64,000 nucleotides of DNA from Hanamia caeni (lineage in GTDB: Bacteria > Bacteroidota > Bacteroidia > Chitinophagales > Chitinophagaceae), in NCBI RefSeq assembly GCF_003721595.1, contig NZ_RJJR01000002.1:310001-374000 (forward strand). The letters run 5' to 3'. The notes below the pieces were generated by a model. It searched no databases. It had not been told where the DNA came from and saw nothing but the letters and a program-made list of their open reading frames with translations. Positions 54,447 to 63,996 of this stretch are shown here, in pieces. Each line of letters begins with the position of its first letter. Within the stretch, counting starts at the first letter, position 1. The position numbers and the translations under genes are program-made.

Positions 54447-55451
54447 ATGAAATACAGAACACTAGGAAAAACAGAAGAGCATTTATCCGCCATAGGATTG
54501 GGCTGTATGGGCATGAGCCATGCGTACGGCATTCGTGATGACGAGGAAAGCATAGCTACCTTGCATAAGGCATTGGATTTAGGTATTAATTTTTGGGACA
54601 CCGCAGACATGTACGCCTTTGGAGAAAATGAAAAATTGATTTCAAAGGTTTTATCGCCCAACCGGAACAAAGTTTTCATTGCTACTAAATTTGGTTTCCG
54701 CCAAAGAGAAGGGAGTGCAGGTTTCGGTGGCACGCCAGGAACTTATTTTGATGGCTCGCCGGCTTATGCAAAAAAAGCGGTGGAGAAAAGCCTGAAACGA
54801 TTGAAAATAGAGACCATTGATTTATATTATTCGCATCGTGTAGATCCGCAGGTGCCTGTTGAAGAAACAGTTGGCGCTATGGCAGACCTCGTAAAGGAAG
54901 GAAAGATTCGTTATATAGGATTATCTGAGGCTTCTGCTGAGTCGCTGCGCCGTGCGTCTAAAGTCCATCCCATTGCGGCATTGCAAAGTGAATATTCGCT
55001 ATTGAGCCGCGATGTGGAAGGAGAAATTTTGGATACGTGTCGTGAATTGGGCATTTCATTGGTTCCCTATAGTCCTTTGGCAAGGGGCATTATTACGGCT
55101 ACACTTAATGGAAATAATTCGTTGACAAAAGATGACTGGAGAAGAAGCGTACCGCGTTTTGATGACGCACATTGGGAAAACAATCGGAAATTGGTAGATG
55201 AATTTGCTGCCATTGCTAAAGAAAAAAATTGTACACCGGCTCAACTGGCTTTAGCCTGGGTATTGGCACAAGGGGAAGATATCATCCCTATTCCCGGAAC
55301 GAAAAAGCGAAAATATCTCGAAGAAAATGCTAAAGCAGTGGATATTATTTTAGATAAAAATGATTTTGAATCCATAGAAATGATTTTAAAAAAATATCCG
55401 AATGTAGGTCAACGTATCAGCGATGCTAACATGAAACTGGTAAATAAATAA
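54447..55451 (+). CDS. Aldo/keto reductase
   Basis: A 334-residue NADPH-dependent oxidoreductase of the AKR family. The catalytic tetrad regions are visible: the aspartate in [14 protein letters not shown], the lysine in VFIATKFGF, and the histidine in [10 protein letters not shown]. The cofactor-binding [20 protein letters not shown] segment is at the C-terminus. The substrate is a carbonyl compound, not identified. It precedes an alpha/beta hydrolase and AhpD-like gene and may be part of a detoxification set. Confidence 0.93.
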   Translation: MKYRTLGKTEEHLSAIGLGCMGMSHAYGIRDDEESIATLHKALDLGINFWDTADMYAFGENEKLISKVLSPNRNKVFIATKFGFRQREGSAGFGGTPGTYFDGSPAYAKKAVEKSLKRLKIETIDLYYSHRVDPQVPVEETVGAMADLVKEGKIRYIGLSEASAESLRRASKVHPIAALQSEYSLLSRDVEGEILDTCRELGISLVPYSPLARGIITATLNGNNSLTKDDWRRSVPRFDDAHWENNRKLVDEFAAIAKEKNCTPAQLALAWVLAQGEDIIPIPGTKKRKYLEENAKAVDIILDKNDFESIEMILKKYPNVGQRISDANMKLVNK

Positions 55452-55636
55452 AACGGATGTATTTATAAATCAGATGCAATTCTTCAAAGAAATGAGATGG
55501 CGCAAACACTGAAGAAAACTGCAAAATCTTACGTTGAATTGCCGGTAGCAGAGTTTTTTTCTAATTTAAAGAAGCGCTGGCTGCTAATGGTAAGCGTGGT
55601 ACAAAAGAAAAAATAATTTTTTAAAATTTAAACTTA

Positions 55637-56353
55637 TTGAATAAAGTTAATAGCAATCATTCGGTTTATGTACTTGTTCACGGAGCCTGGCATGGTGGCT
55701 GGTGCTGGAAAAAAGTTAAGGCGTTATTGGAACCCAAAGGACATATGGTTTATACACCTACACTTACAGGACTTGGGGAGCGATCGCACTTGCTTACACC
55801 AAAGATTGATTTAAGTACGCATATTGAAGATATAGTTTCAATGCTTGAATACGAAGATTTATACAATGTAATATTGGTCGGACATAGTTACGCTGGGATG
55901 GTTATTTCCGGCGTAGCAGAAAAAGTAGCCAATAGAATTTCGCGACTTGTGTATCTGGATGCCTTTTTGCCGGAGGATAAAAAATCCATAGTGGATTATC
56001 TCGTCATACCGTCACTAAATACAATAGTATCTTCAAAAGGCGATGGGTGGAGAATTCCATTTCTCGGAACACTTGAAGACCTTGGTGTAAGGGATAGAAA
56101 AGATATTGATTGGGTAAAAGTCCGGGTTGGCGATCAGCCATACAAGACCTTTACTGAAACAATAGATCTCACCCAACGAGGAAGTAATATTCCAGGAACA
56201 TTCATTCAACTTTCCCGTTTTCCCTGGTTTGTTGATGCCGGTGAAAGGGCAAAGCGCATGGGCTTTAACTATTACCAGATGCTGTCCGGTGGACATAACG
56301 CGATGATAAGCGCTCCGAACGAAACAGCGTTGTCGATTTTGCAAATTCCGTAG
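55637..56353 (+). CDS. Alpha/beta hydrolase
   Basis: A 238-residue soluble hydrolase of the salicylate-esterase/methylesterase-like group. It has VLVHGAWHGGWCWKKV for the oxyanion hole, the nucleophile elbow VGHSYAGM and a C-terminal histidine in SGGHNAMIS. The start is TTG; no ATG occurs before residue 37, where the fold would already be damaged. A degenerate 39-codon frame (55497-55616) precedes it, and I do not regard that as a gene. The substrate is unknown. Confidence 0.83.
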   Translation: MNKVNSNHSVYVLVHGAWHGGWCWKKVKALLEPKGHMVYTPTLTGLGERSHLLTPKIDLSTHIEDIVSMLEYEDLYNVILVGHSYAGMVISGVAEKVANRISRLVYLDAFLPEDKKSIVDYLVIPSLNTIVSSKGDGWRIPFLGTLEDLGVRDRKDIDWVKVRVGDQPYKTFTETIDLTQRGSNIPGTFIQLSRFPWFVDAGERAKRMGFNYYQMLSGGHNAMISAPNETALSILQIP

Positions 56354-56463
56354 TAGTAATAGATTCAGTTAAGAAAATAAAAATAAGTTATTGTGTATGT
56401 CCTGTTTTAAATAGTTCAGTCATTATTAAGGTGTAACAATTTTAATAATTAAAAAACGATAAA

Positions 56464-56937
56464 ATGAAACAGAGAATTGATTTATTAGAAAAAGGACAAA
56501 AAGTAATCAAAGCATTAGGTGGCCTGAGTGTATATCTCGCTAAATCATCGTTGGAACCGCAACTGATTAATTTAATTGATTTCAGGGTATCACAAATAAA
56601 TGGTTGTGCTTATTGCCTTGACATGCATTCAAAAGATTTGCGCGCAGCAGGGGAAACTGAACAACGTTTATATACAATCGCTGCGTGGCGTGAAGCGCCT
56701 TTTTATTCAGAGCGCGAGCGCGCTGCACTGGCGTGGGCAGAAGCCGTAACAAAGCTTAAAGACGGCGATGTGCCGGATGAAATTTATGAAGAAGCCCGCC
56801 ATCAGTTTTCCGAAGAAGAATTGATAGACTTAACTGTAGCGGTTACTACCATCAATACTTACAATCGTATTAATATTGCATTCAAAACCCCGGCGGGAGA
56901 TTATCAGCCAGGGCAATGGGAAGTGCATGCAAATTAA
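56464..56937 (+). CDS. AhpD-like (carboxymuconolactone decarboxylase family) protein
   Basis: A 157-residue alkylhydroperoxidase-D-type protein. The redox motif NGCAYCLDMHSKDLRAAGE has the CxxC and the distal histidine of the proton relay. Such proteins act as peroxide reductants. It is followed by a strong terminator at 56988-57033 and preceded by the alpha/beta hydrolase. Confidence 0.92.
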   Translation: MKQRIDLLEKGQKVIKALGGLSVYLAKSSLEPQLINLIDFRVSQINGCAYCLDMHSKDLRAAGETEQRLYTIAAWREAPFYSERERAALAWAEAVTKLKDGDVPDEIYEEARHQFSEEELIDLTVAVTTINTYNRINIAFKTPAGDYQPGQWEVHAN

Positions 56938-56987
56938 TTCTGCGCTAATGGCTATTGAATGATACAGGAAAATGATAAAGAAAAAAT

Positions 56988-57033
56988 ACCTTGTCTGCCG
57001 GGCAGTTAAGTGCGAGGGGCAGGCAAGGTTTTT
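56988..57033 (+). terminator. Rho-independent terminator after the AhpD-like gene
   Basis: A 12-bp stem (ACCTTGTCTGCC with GGCAGGCAAGGT, one G-T wobble), an 18-nt loop and a following run of five T. It separates the AhpD-like gene from the DGPF/sigma unit. Confidence 0.8.
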
Positions 57034-57078
57034 GACCTTTATCCCAATTAAAAACAACAAAAATCAAAACAGATCAAC

Positions 57079-57441
57079 ATGAAAGAATTCGTTTTATTAT
57101 TCAGGCGGCCGCAACTAAAGGAACCTGAAATGGATTCAGAAAAAATAAAAGCGTATCGTAAAAAATGGGATGATTGGCTTAGCGGATTCCCCGAGGACGT
57201 AAAGTTATCGAGCACTGGTCTTGCGCTTTCTGAAGACGGTAAAATTTTGAAACCCGGCGGGGTAATAACTGATGGTCCTTTTGTTGAATTAAAAGAAAAA
57301 CTAGGCGGCCTTGCTGTAATAAAGACGGAGACTTTAGACGAGGCAATTACTCTGGCACATGGTTGTCCCGTGCTGGAGATAGGAGGCAGCGTAGAGATAA
57401 GAGAGGCTTTTTTGGCGAAAGAACCTGGGACGAGCCGGTAG
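57079..57441 (+). CDS. YCII-related DGPF protein
   Basis: A 120-residue YCII/YciI-like protein with the family's diagnostic DGPF tetrad (D65-F68) in VITDGPFVELKEKLGG. Such proteins are the constant genetic partner of ECF42 sigma factors, whose gene starts 35 nt downstream. The biochemical role is unsettled. Confidence 0.9.
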   Translation: MKEFVLLFRRPQLKEPEMDSEKIKAYRKKWDDWLSGFPEDVKLSSTGLALSEDGKILKPGGVITDGPFVELKEKLGGLAVIKTETLDEAITLAHGCPVLEIGGSVEIREAFLAKEPGTSR

Positions 57442-57476
57442 CTACGCTATTAAAAAATAAGTTTCCTTTTTAAAAA

Positions 57477-58715
57477 ATGGGTGAAGAAACAGAATTAATT
57501 CCCGATTTATTCCGAAAGGAATTTGCAAAAATGGTTGCGGTCATAAGTAAGCTCTATGGGCTGCAATACATTGAGACCGCTGAAGATATTGTAAGTGAAA
57601 CCTTTTTAACTGCTACTGAGAACTGGACAAAAAAGGGCGTTCCACCAAACCCAACCGCATGGCTATACACAGTGGCCAAACAAAAAACCTTATATCATTT
57701 CAGGCGTAAAAAAATCTTTGACGAAAAAATAGTTCCTCAAATAAAAGTATCAGCAGACACCATTGTAGAAACCAAAGAGATGGATTTTTCAACAAAAAAT
57801 ATTAAAGACAGCCAGTTGGAAATGATGTTTGCTATTTGTGATCCTGTAATTGCAAGTGAAGCCCAGATAGCCCTTGCCCTGCGCGTACTCTGCGGTTTTG
57901 GAATAGAAGAAATAGCAGAAGCTTTTTTTAGCAATAAGGAAACCATCAATAAAAGATTATTCAGGGCAAAAGAAAAATTAAGAGCAGAAAAGGTCCAATT
58001 AGAAATGCCGCCTGAAAATGAAATCGAAGCCCGGCTTGACAATGTTTTGCACATCATTTATTTGCTCTTTAATGAAGGATATTATTCTGCCACTCAAAAT
58101 CAACTATTGCGAAAAGATTTTTGCATGGAAGCGCTGAGGCTGGGTTTGATGCTTACAGAATACAGCAAGACCAGTTTGCCAAAAACAAATGCGCTGGTTG
58201 CGTTGATGAGTTTTCATGCTTCAAGGCTGGATGCCCGGCAAAACGACAAAATCGATTTTATTTTATACGACGAGCAGGACGAAAATCTTTGGGATCAGAA
58301 TTTAATAGAACAAGGTATTCACTTTTTAAATTTATCTGCGCAGGGAAACAAACTGAGCTCTTATCATTTGGAGGCTGGTATTGCTTTTTTGAATTGTCAA
58401 AAAGATGATACTAAAGAAAAACGGGAAAGCATTTTACATCATTACAATTTATTATTGGAAATAAATTATTCGCCCGGCGTGGCTTTAAACAGGCTTTATG
58501 CTTTGTATAAAGCGCGGGGAAAGGAAGTCGCGTTGGCAGAGGCTGCAAAAATAAATCTGCCCCACAATCATTTTTATTTTACGCTGCTTGGCGAATTATA
58601 TGCAGGAAGTAACAATGAAAAGGCAAAAGCCTATTTTGAAAGAGCGCTTTCATTAGCAAAAACAGAAACTGAAAGACAAATTATAAGCCTAAAAATGAAA
58701 TCTTTAAGGGTTTAG
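57477..58715 (+). CDS. ECF42-type RNA polymerase sigma factor with C-terminal helical domain
   Basis: A 412-residue sigma factor, much longer than simple ECFs. Residues about 1-180 hold the sigma-2 (DIVSETFLTATENWTKKG) and sigma-4 regions (LCGFGIEEIAEAFFSNKETINKRLFRAKEKL). Residues about 190-412 are the DUF6596/TPR-like extension of the ECF42 group, which substitutes for a classical anti-sigma factor. The partner DGPF gene is just upstream. ECF42 factors typically control their DGPF gene and stress or antibiotic genes. Confidence 0.92.
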   Translation: MGEETELIPDLFRKEFAKMVAVISKLYGLQYIETAEDIVSETFLTATENWTKKGVPPNPTAWLYTVAKQKTLYHFRRKKIFDEKIVPQIKVSADTIVETKEMDFSTKNIKDSQLEMMFAICDPVIASEAQIALALRVLCGFGIEEIAEAFFSNKETINKRLFRAKEKLRAEKVQLEMPPENEIEARLDNVLHIIYLLFNEGYYSATQNQLLRKDFCMEALRLGLMLTEYSKTSLPKTNALVALMSFHASRLDARQNDKIDFILYDEQDENLWDQNLIEQGIHFLNLSAQGNKLSSYHLEAGIAFLNCQKDDTKEKRESILHHYNLLLEINYSPGVALNRLYALYKARGKEVALAEAAKINLPHNHFYFTLLGELYAGSNNEKAKAYFERALSLAKTETERQIISLKMKSLRV

Positions 58716-58758
58716 AATGTTTTTAGTTTTTTTAATTCTTTTTATTTTCACCTTAAAG

Positions 58759-58830
58759 TGGCCTCGACAGGAATCGAACCTGTATCTGGAGCTTCGGAAA
58801 CTCTTATACTATCCATTGTACTACGAGGCC
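58759..58830 (-). tRNA. tRNA-Arg (CCG)
   Basis: 72 nt with acceptor stem GGCCTCG / CGAGGCC, discriminator A and anticodon loop TTCCGAA, giving anticodon CCG. The T-loop TTCGATT is in place and CCA is not encoded. Confidence 0.94.
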
Positions 58831-58846
58831 GGTAATGTCAGATTGG

Positions 58847-59440
58847 CTATTGCCCGAAGGCTGCAATATTACTTCCAAATATTTTAACAGCAATGGCTAT
58901 TAATATCACTCCAAAAAATTTTCTTATCACTGAAAGCCCGCTTGGTCCTAAAGCCCTTTCCACCCAGTTTAGCGATTTCAAAACAATAAAAATTACAATG
59001 CAGTTGATAAGTATACCTAGCAAAATATTGATATCATGATAACCCGCTTTTAAAGACATGATAGTGGTGAGCGTTCCCGAGCCGGCGATTAGGGGAAAAG
59101 CGATAGGAACCATGCTGCCGCTTTTCGGATTTTTTTCCTGTTTAAAAAAATCAACTCCTAAAATCATTTCCAGCCCGATGATAAATATTACAATACTTCC
59201 GGCAACTGCAAAAGAATGAACATCCAGGCCTAAAAGTTTTAGGAATTGTTCGCCCAAAAACAGAAACAGTATCATCAGCGTTCCCGAAGCAATGGTGGCC
59301 TGGAACGAACGAATCTGGCCGCCCATCTTATCTTTTAATGAAATCAATACCGGTATTGAACCTAATATGTCTATTACCGCAAATAAGGTGAAGCTTATCG
59401 TTAGTAATTCACTTTTAGAAATATTGGCAATGCTCGGCAT
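58847..59440 (-). CDS. MarC-family membrane protein
   Basis: A 197-residue protein with six membrane helices and the MarC signatures FTLFAVIDILGSIPVL, AVAGSIVIFIIGLEMILG and PIAFPLIAGSGTLTTIM. MarC proteins are called NAAT transporters but have no agreed substrate. It has a short leader from TACATTTG at 59453-59460 (minus strand). The BtuB-like gene upstream on the same strand is separated by 76 nt. Confidence 0.92.
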   Translation of the reverse strand: MPSIANISKSELLTISFTLFAVIDILGSIPVLISLKDKMGGQIRSFQATIASGTLMILFLFLGEQFLKLLGLDVHSFAVAGSIVIFIIGLEMILGVDFFKQEKNPKSGSMVPIAFPLIAGSGTLTTIMSLKAGYHDINILLGILINCIVIFIVLKSLNWVERALGPSGLSVIRKFFGVILIAIAVKIFGSNIAAFGQ

Positions 59441-59452
59441 TCTTTTTTTTTC

Positions 59453-59460
59453 AAATGTAG
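59453..59460 (-). promoter_or_regulatory. marC promoter candidate
   Basis: TACATTTG on the minus strand fits TAnnTTTG; the predicted start is about 10 nt before the ATG at 59440. No -33 TTTG is seen. Confidence 0.45.
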
Positions 59461-59516
59461 CAAAGATGATGCAGACGCGCAGAGGCTTTATAATTGTTTT
59501 ACCTTGTCAACACGCA

Positions 59517-61457
59517 TTAGAGGTTAATTTTTGCTCCTGCATTTAGATTAAATCCTTTCGTTGTAAATCCGCGCGTCACAAAATATTTTTGGTCAGTAAT
59601 ATTTTGTAAATCTGCAAAAAGTGTAAACATCTTTTTGGGTTGATATTGCCCATACAATCCCAAGGTATAATATCCGTTTAATTTGTAAGAAGGCCCGTTG
59701 TATTGAGGTTCAAACGATTCACTCACGGTTTTAAATTTCACAGATAAAAATAATTCTTTGGCAGCCTGCACACTGAGTGATAAATTAAAAACATTTTTTG
59801 GCCTCTTGTAAAGGTTGAAGTAAGAAGTATCTTTAGCTGCGCTGCCGGCAGTAAAAATCTTACCATCCACATAGGTATAATTTAAGTCAGCAGAAAATAT
59901 GGGTGAAAACTTGAAATGCGCTTCAGCTTCAATGCCGTAATCCTGTTGCTTGTCCGCATTTATATATTTGTTAGCATAAGTGATTGGGTCAGTATAAAAG
60001 TAAAAAATATCTTTTCCGTTTCTGGCAAAACCAGTTATCCGGGCATTTATATCATTTGAAAAATACTGAAAACCTGCTTCAACGCTGGTGGTAACTTCCG
60101 GTTTCAAATTTCTATTCCCATATTCTGAATATAACTGGTAGATGGAGGGCACCCGGTAGCCGGAAGAAGCGCTGGCATAAATTTTATAATGATTTTTAAG
60201 AATAAAAAACGGGTTAAATGAATAGGTAAAATTTGAACCATATATATTGTGATGATTGTACCGGCTGCCGATTTGCGCATTCAACCCCTTCAATCTTTTC
60301 AACATTAAAGATGCATACAAACTATACTGGCTGGTTTTTGCAGAATCTGAAGAAATAGGCACAGCCGGAAAACCATAATCAGGAAAAAAAATATACAACT
60401 GGTCGCTTGAATTTTGCCTGAAATCTGCGCCGGTCAGCAGCTCAATGTGTTTTGCAAGACGGAGACTTGCATATATTTCAGCAAAATTGGATGAGCCATT
60501 GTATTTTGCTTTTTGATATTTTGAAAAGCCTCCCACGTCAGTAGAATCATCTTCGTAATTCCTGTTGAAGCGGTTATAATTGTATTGCAGCCTGATGAAT
60601 CCTTTATTAAGTGTATAATCTATTGAAGTACCTGCTATAAAATTATTATTATGATTTGTATAATCCTTGTCGTCTCTGAAAGCGCCTGCATCAATATCTG
60701 CATGGTTGCTATTGTATTTTGTAAAAACATGCACAGATGTATTTTTCAGTGGTTTTAGGCTGTACTTCAGCATTACGGCATCCTGGTTAAAACCGTCATC
60801 GTCAAAATTATTTTTCCCGGTAGAATCGTAAGCCGATGAAAATCCCCGGCTATAAATTCTGTTGTAAGATGCAAAAAACGTTTGTCCCTTACCGTTATTG
60901 CCGCTTAATGAAATTCCGTCTTTGTAAGTCTGGTAACTACCTGCAGAAAAATTCATATTAAGGCTCAGCGGTTTTGGAGATGATTTGCGCGTGATGATAT
61001 TAATCACCCCGGCCACCGCGTCTGAACCATATAAGGTAGATTGTGCTCCTTTTAAAATTTCAATTCTTTCGATATTGTCCAATGCAAAATTATTCAGGTC
61101 AAACTCACTGCTGATGCCTGATGCGTCATACAACGGCACGCCGTCAATGAGGATTAATGTATTGGCAGATGATGCACCGCGGGTATAAACCGTTTGGTTA
61201 GTTCCCAGGTTATTATCCGCTCCGTTTATGGTAATTCCGGGTTGATTGTTAAGCACTCCGCCTAACGATTTTCCAAAACTTTTTTGTAGCTCTTCATGAG
61301 TGATTACGTTTACAACTTTGCCCGTTTGCGATTGTTTTAATAACGACTTTGTGGGTGTAACCACTACCTCGTCCAGTGTGGTAACAGAAGAATCCTGTTG
61401 TGCCCAACCATAACTGCTGATAAATACAGCAGCCGCAATAAAAAATCCTTTTTTCAT
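59517..61457 (-). CDS. btuB: TonB-dependent receptor, BtuB-like (cobalamin uptake)
   Basis: A 646-residue outer-membrane receptor. The signal peptide ends GWAQ. A TonB-box-like TLDEVVVTPTK and a plug (about 40-150, with RGASSANTLILIDGVPLYDASG and LKGAQSTLYGSDAVAGVINI) are followed by the barrel. The protein ends in an aromatic/hydrophobic strand (NAGAKINL). It lies directly downstream of a cobalamin riboswitch (61568-61800), which makes vitamin B12 or a cobamide its likely cargo. Confidence 0.9.
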   Translation of the reverse strand: MKKGFFIAAAVFISSYGWAQQDSSVTTLDEVVVTPTKSLLKQSQTGKVVNVITHEELQKSFGKSLGGVLNNQPGITINGADNNLGTNQTVYTRGASSANTLILIDGVPLYDASGISSEFDLNNFALDNIERIEILKGAQSTLYGSDAVAGVINIITRKSSPKPLSLNMNFSAGSYQTYKDGISLSGNNGKGQTFFASYNRIYSRGFSSAYDSTGKNNFDDDGFNQDAVMLKYSLKPLKNTSVHVFTKYNSNHADIDAGAFRDDKDYTNHNNNFIAGTSIDYTLNKGFIRLQYNYNRFNRNYEDDSTDVGGFSKYQKAKYNGSSNFAEIYASLRLAKHIELLTGADFRQNSSDQLYIFFPDYGFPAVPISSDSAKTSQYSLYASLMLKRLKGLNAQIGSRYNHHNIYGSNFTYSFNPFFILKNHYKIYASASSGYRVPSIYQLYSEYGNRNLKPEVTTSVEAGFQYFSNDINARITGFARNGKDIFYFYTDPITYANKYINADKQQDYGIEAEAHFKFSPIFSADLNYTYVDGKIFTAGSAAKDTSYFNLYKRPKNVFNLSLSVQAAKELFLSVKFKTVSESFEPQYNGPSYKLNGYYTLGLYGQYQPKKMFTLFADLQNITDQKYFVTRGFTTKGFNLNAGAKINL

Positions 61458-61567
61458 TTACAAAAATTTTTTTTGTGACTGCTTCCGATTAAAGAAAGAA
61501 ATATAAATGCCTCCCCGGCTTTTACACTTCATGCTTTTCACCCGAAAGCTTCGAATTGTTGACTCGT

Positions 61568-61800
61568 GACTGGCAGGTCTTCTGGCTTGGCTAATGTTGA
61601 ACACCTTCCCATCCGCCACGGGCGAACAGTGGTATGAAGATTCAACACGGTGAATGGGATGGCCAACGATGAATTGATCTTTAATTGCCCAAACCCTTAA
61701 TTCACTTGCCTTACAGCTACGGGGATAGCTCCGGAATTGAACCGGATTCCCTTTTTAATTCTCTGCCTGAGGCGGAGAAACCAATCAGGCTGCAAATGTA
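61568..61800 (-). promoter_or_regulatory. Cobalamin riboswitch
   Basis: The minus strand carries the conserved B12-box end AGCCAGAAGACCTGCC (about 61571-61590) after the long AdoCbl-type fold. Further marks are TATCCCCGTAGC and CCACTGTTCGCCCGTGGCGG. The leader to the btuB ATG is about 110 nt more. When cobalamin binds, btuB translation or elongation should drop. Confidence 0.93.
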
Positions 61801-61824
61801 AAAGCAAAAAAATTGAAATTCAAA
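61793..61824 (-). promoter_or_regulatory. Promoter of the riboswitch-btuB transcript
   Basis: TTTG (complement of 61821-61824), a 20-nt spacer and TACATTTG (complement of 61793-61800) fit the Bacteroidota consensus exactly. The transcript would start about 61789, right at the beginning of the riboswitch fold. Confidence 0.85.
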
Positions 61825-61903
61825 AATGGCGAGGCTGCTAACATTAAAATGCGCAGGAAAAAAATTGCGGATTATTTATTGCTTTGCTGTAAGACGCTGA
61901 CTG

Positions 61904-63964
61904 CTACTGATTAAATTTTAGCGACACACCCGCATAAAAATTTCTTCCGGGGGCCGCGTTGTAATATCTTCCTGCTGCTGCGTTTATGTCGTAACCCAAA
62001 CTGTATTTTGTATCCAAAATATTATCCGCGCCCGCAAAAATTATAGCGCCGGTTTTTTTATCCACATTGATTTTAAATCCCAGTTTCGCACCTAAAAGAC
62101 TATAGGATGAACCATAAACAGAATTCGCATCGTTGAGCGCAATTTTATCTGAATAATTATAAGTTACGTTTAAAGTGAGGCCGGCTTTTGATTGCACGTC
62201 GATGCCTGCCACCACTACATTTGGCGCGGCGCCTGGCAATTTATTTTTTGAAAAATCATCATTTACCTGCTTAAAATTTCCATAATGAAAATCGTGTAAA
62301 GCATAGCTGGCCCATACTTTCGTAGCGCTGATAAATTGGCGCGGCCTGTCTGTTAATTGATACGAAGAGTACGCTTCTATTCCTTTTTGCTTGGTACTAC
62401 CTGCATTCACATAATAATAAACGCCGTCCACATCAATTCGTTGCACTATGGTGTTGTTCAAATCAAACAGGAAGGCGCTTATATCAAAATAAAGTCTGTT
62501 ACTCAAAGTAGCTCCTTTGAATCCCAATTCATAATCCATTCCATCTACAGGTTGCAAATTTTTTCCGAACAAACCATCCGACCTAAGTACTTCAGAAACT
62601 GTAGGCGGAGAAAAACCACGGGCAATGCTTACGTAGGCAGACATCTGTTTTTTCAATTGCTTAAGAACGGCGAGATGTGGCGCTATTTGATTTTTAAAAA
62701 TTCTTTCCTGTGTGGTGGAAGGCCTTGCATGAAGATTTACATCACTGATAGAAGATTTGTTCATGCTGGCGCCGCCGGTTATTGACCAGCCTTTGGGCAA
62801 TTCCAGGTTTGCCTGGGCAAAAATCATGTATTGCCAGTTGTTTAGATTATCGTCAGATTGTAATGAATCTGCAGTGCCGTGCAAGTTGCTATAATCTCTT
62901 GTATTAAAAAATCCTTTTTGAGCCTCCGCTCCGAAATCAATCTGGAGGTCGGATTGTTTAATTTTCTTTTTGAATTCAAATACGCTTCTGCCTCCAAAAT
63001 GCGGCTCCTGGCGGTATTCATACACCCTGATGCCGGGGTTAGTAAAATCGGTATAAGATCCATACACTGAAGTCTTGTTATACCAATGATCATTGAACAC
63101 GTAGTGACTACTAAATGACGTCAAAAATATCTTCTGATAAATGGCTGCTTTCGCCTGCACTGCGCCGGGAAACGGCCCCGCCGCAGGTCGTGCCTGTTTA
63201 GGGTCAGCATTGTATTGAGTAAGATTCAGGCCGCCGGGCGTTTGATAGTAGAGATCGCTGTAAGACATAAAAGCATGAAGCGATTGTTTGTCGCTTACTT
63301 TCAATTGGGTTTCCCAGTTCGCGATATCTCTGCGCATTTTTGCCTGTTGCCGGTATCCATCACTGGTTTGATGAGAAAAATTGAAACTGTTTCCCCGGTT
63401 GGCATTACCGGTTTTTACATTGGCATTGATGCTATGCGTGTTATAGCTTCCGGCTGAATAATCAATTGATGCTCCCGCATTCCATACATCGGGCAATGTA
63501 TTAATAAGCATTGCTCCTCCGATTCCGGCGCCATATAAGCTGCTGGCAGGCCCTTTGACAATTTCTATTGAATTGAAATTGTAAAAGCTCAATTGATTTA
63601 AATAGGTATTGCCACTCGGGTCTGTAAGCGGAATATCATTCAAGTAAATTTTTACATCCCTCACACCAAATGGCGAGCGTAATGAACTGCCACGGATATT
63701 AAGCCGGTAGCTTCCCGGAGATCTTTCTTCCATACTTACACCGGGCGTAATATTGACGGCGGGCAAAATTGACAAGTTGCCAAAACGGTTTAACTGCGAC
63801 TGCCCGATGACACTTACAGGCGCTGCGACCTTTATCAGGCTTCGGTTTTGTTCATACGCTTTTACAATCACATTTTCTAAAATCAGGGCCGAATCTTCGT
63901 TATAAATGTGTTGAGCTGAGACAGAAAACGGAAGTAATACAAAAATTATAAGGAAATGCTTCAT
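61904..63964 (-). CDS. TonB-dependent receptor (iron-complex type)
   Basis: A 686-residue outer-membrane receptor from the ATG at 63964. The signal peptide ends VSAQ. The plug is clear (NITPGVSMEERSPGSYRLNIRGSS, VKIYLNDIPLTDPSGNTYLNQL, IEIVKGPASSLYGAGIGGAMLIN). The start at 63964 is supported by a -7 element at 63989-63996. The frame from 63991 overlaps that promoter. The barrel ends in AGVSLKFNQ. The substrate is likely a siderophore or other large ligand; neither neighbour nor motif fixes it. Confidence 0.88.
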   Translation of the reverse strand: MKHFLIIFVLLPFSVSAQHIYNEDSALILENVIVKAYEQNRSLIKVAAPVSVIGQSQLNRFGNLSILPAVNITPGVSMEERSPGSYRLNIRGSSLRSPFGVRDVKIYLNDIPLTDPSGNTYLNQLSFYNFNSIEIVKGPASSLYGAGIGGAMLINTLPDVWNAGASIDYSAGSYNTHSINANVKTGNANRGNSFNFSHQTSDGYRQQAKMRRDIANWETQLKVSDKQSLHAFMSYSDLYYQTPGGLNLTQYNADPKQARPAAGPFPGAVQAKAAIYQKIFLTSFSSHYVFNDHWYNKTSVYGSYTDFTNPGIRVYEYRQEPHFGGRSVFEFKKKIKQSDLQIDFGAEAQKGFFNTRDYSNLHGTADSLQSDDNLNNWQYMIFAQANLELPKGWSITGGASMNKSSISDVNLHARPSTTQERIFKNQIAPHLAVLKQLKKQMSAYVSIARGFSPPTVSEVLRSDGLFGKNLQPVDGMDYELGFKGATLSNRLYFDISAFLFDLNNTIVQRIDVDGVYYYVNAGSTKQKGIEAYSSYQLTDRPRQFISATKVWASYALHDFHYGNFKQVNDDFSKNKLPGAAPNVVVAGIDVQSKAGLTLNVTYNYSDKIALNDANSVYGSSYSLLGAKLGFKINVDKKTGAIIFAGADNILDTKYSLGYDINAAAGRYYNAAPGRNFYAGVSLKFNQ

Positions 63965-63988
63965 CAGAGATATGTGCTTAATCAGGCA

Positions 63989-63996
63989 CAAAAGTA
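63989..63996 (-). promoter_or_regulatory. TonB-receptor promoter candidate
   Basis: TACTTTTG on the minus strand fits TAnnTTTG. It predicts a start near 63985, 20 nt before the ATG at 63964. The -33 region lies outside the window. Confidence 0.5.

Noticed and set aside
55497..55616. 39-codon frame between the aldo/keto reductase and alpha/beta hydrolase genes
   Set aside because: Too short, with no recognisable sequence. Another frame over the same bases (KEALAANGKRGTKEK) looks protein-like but is stopped at once, so this may be a gene remnant, which I cannot show.
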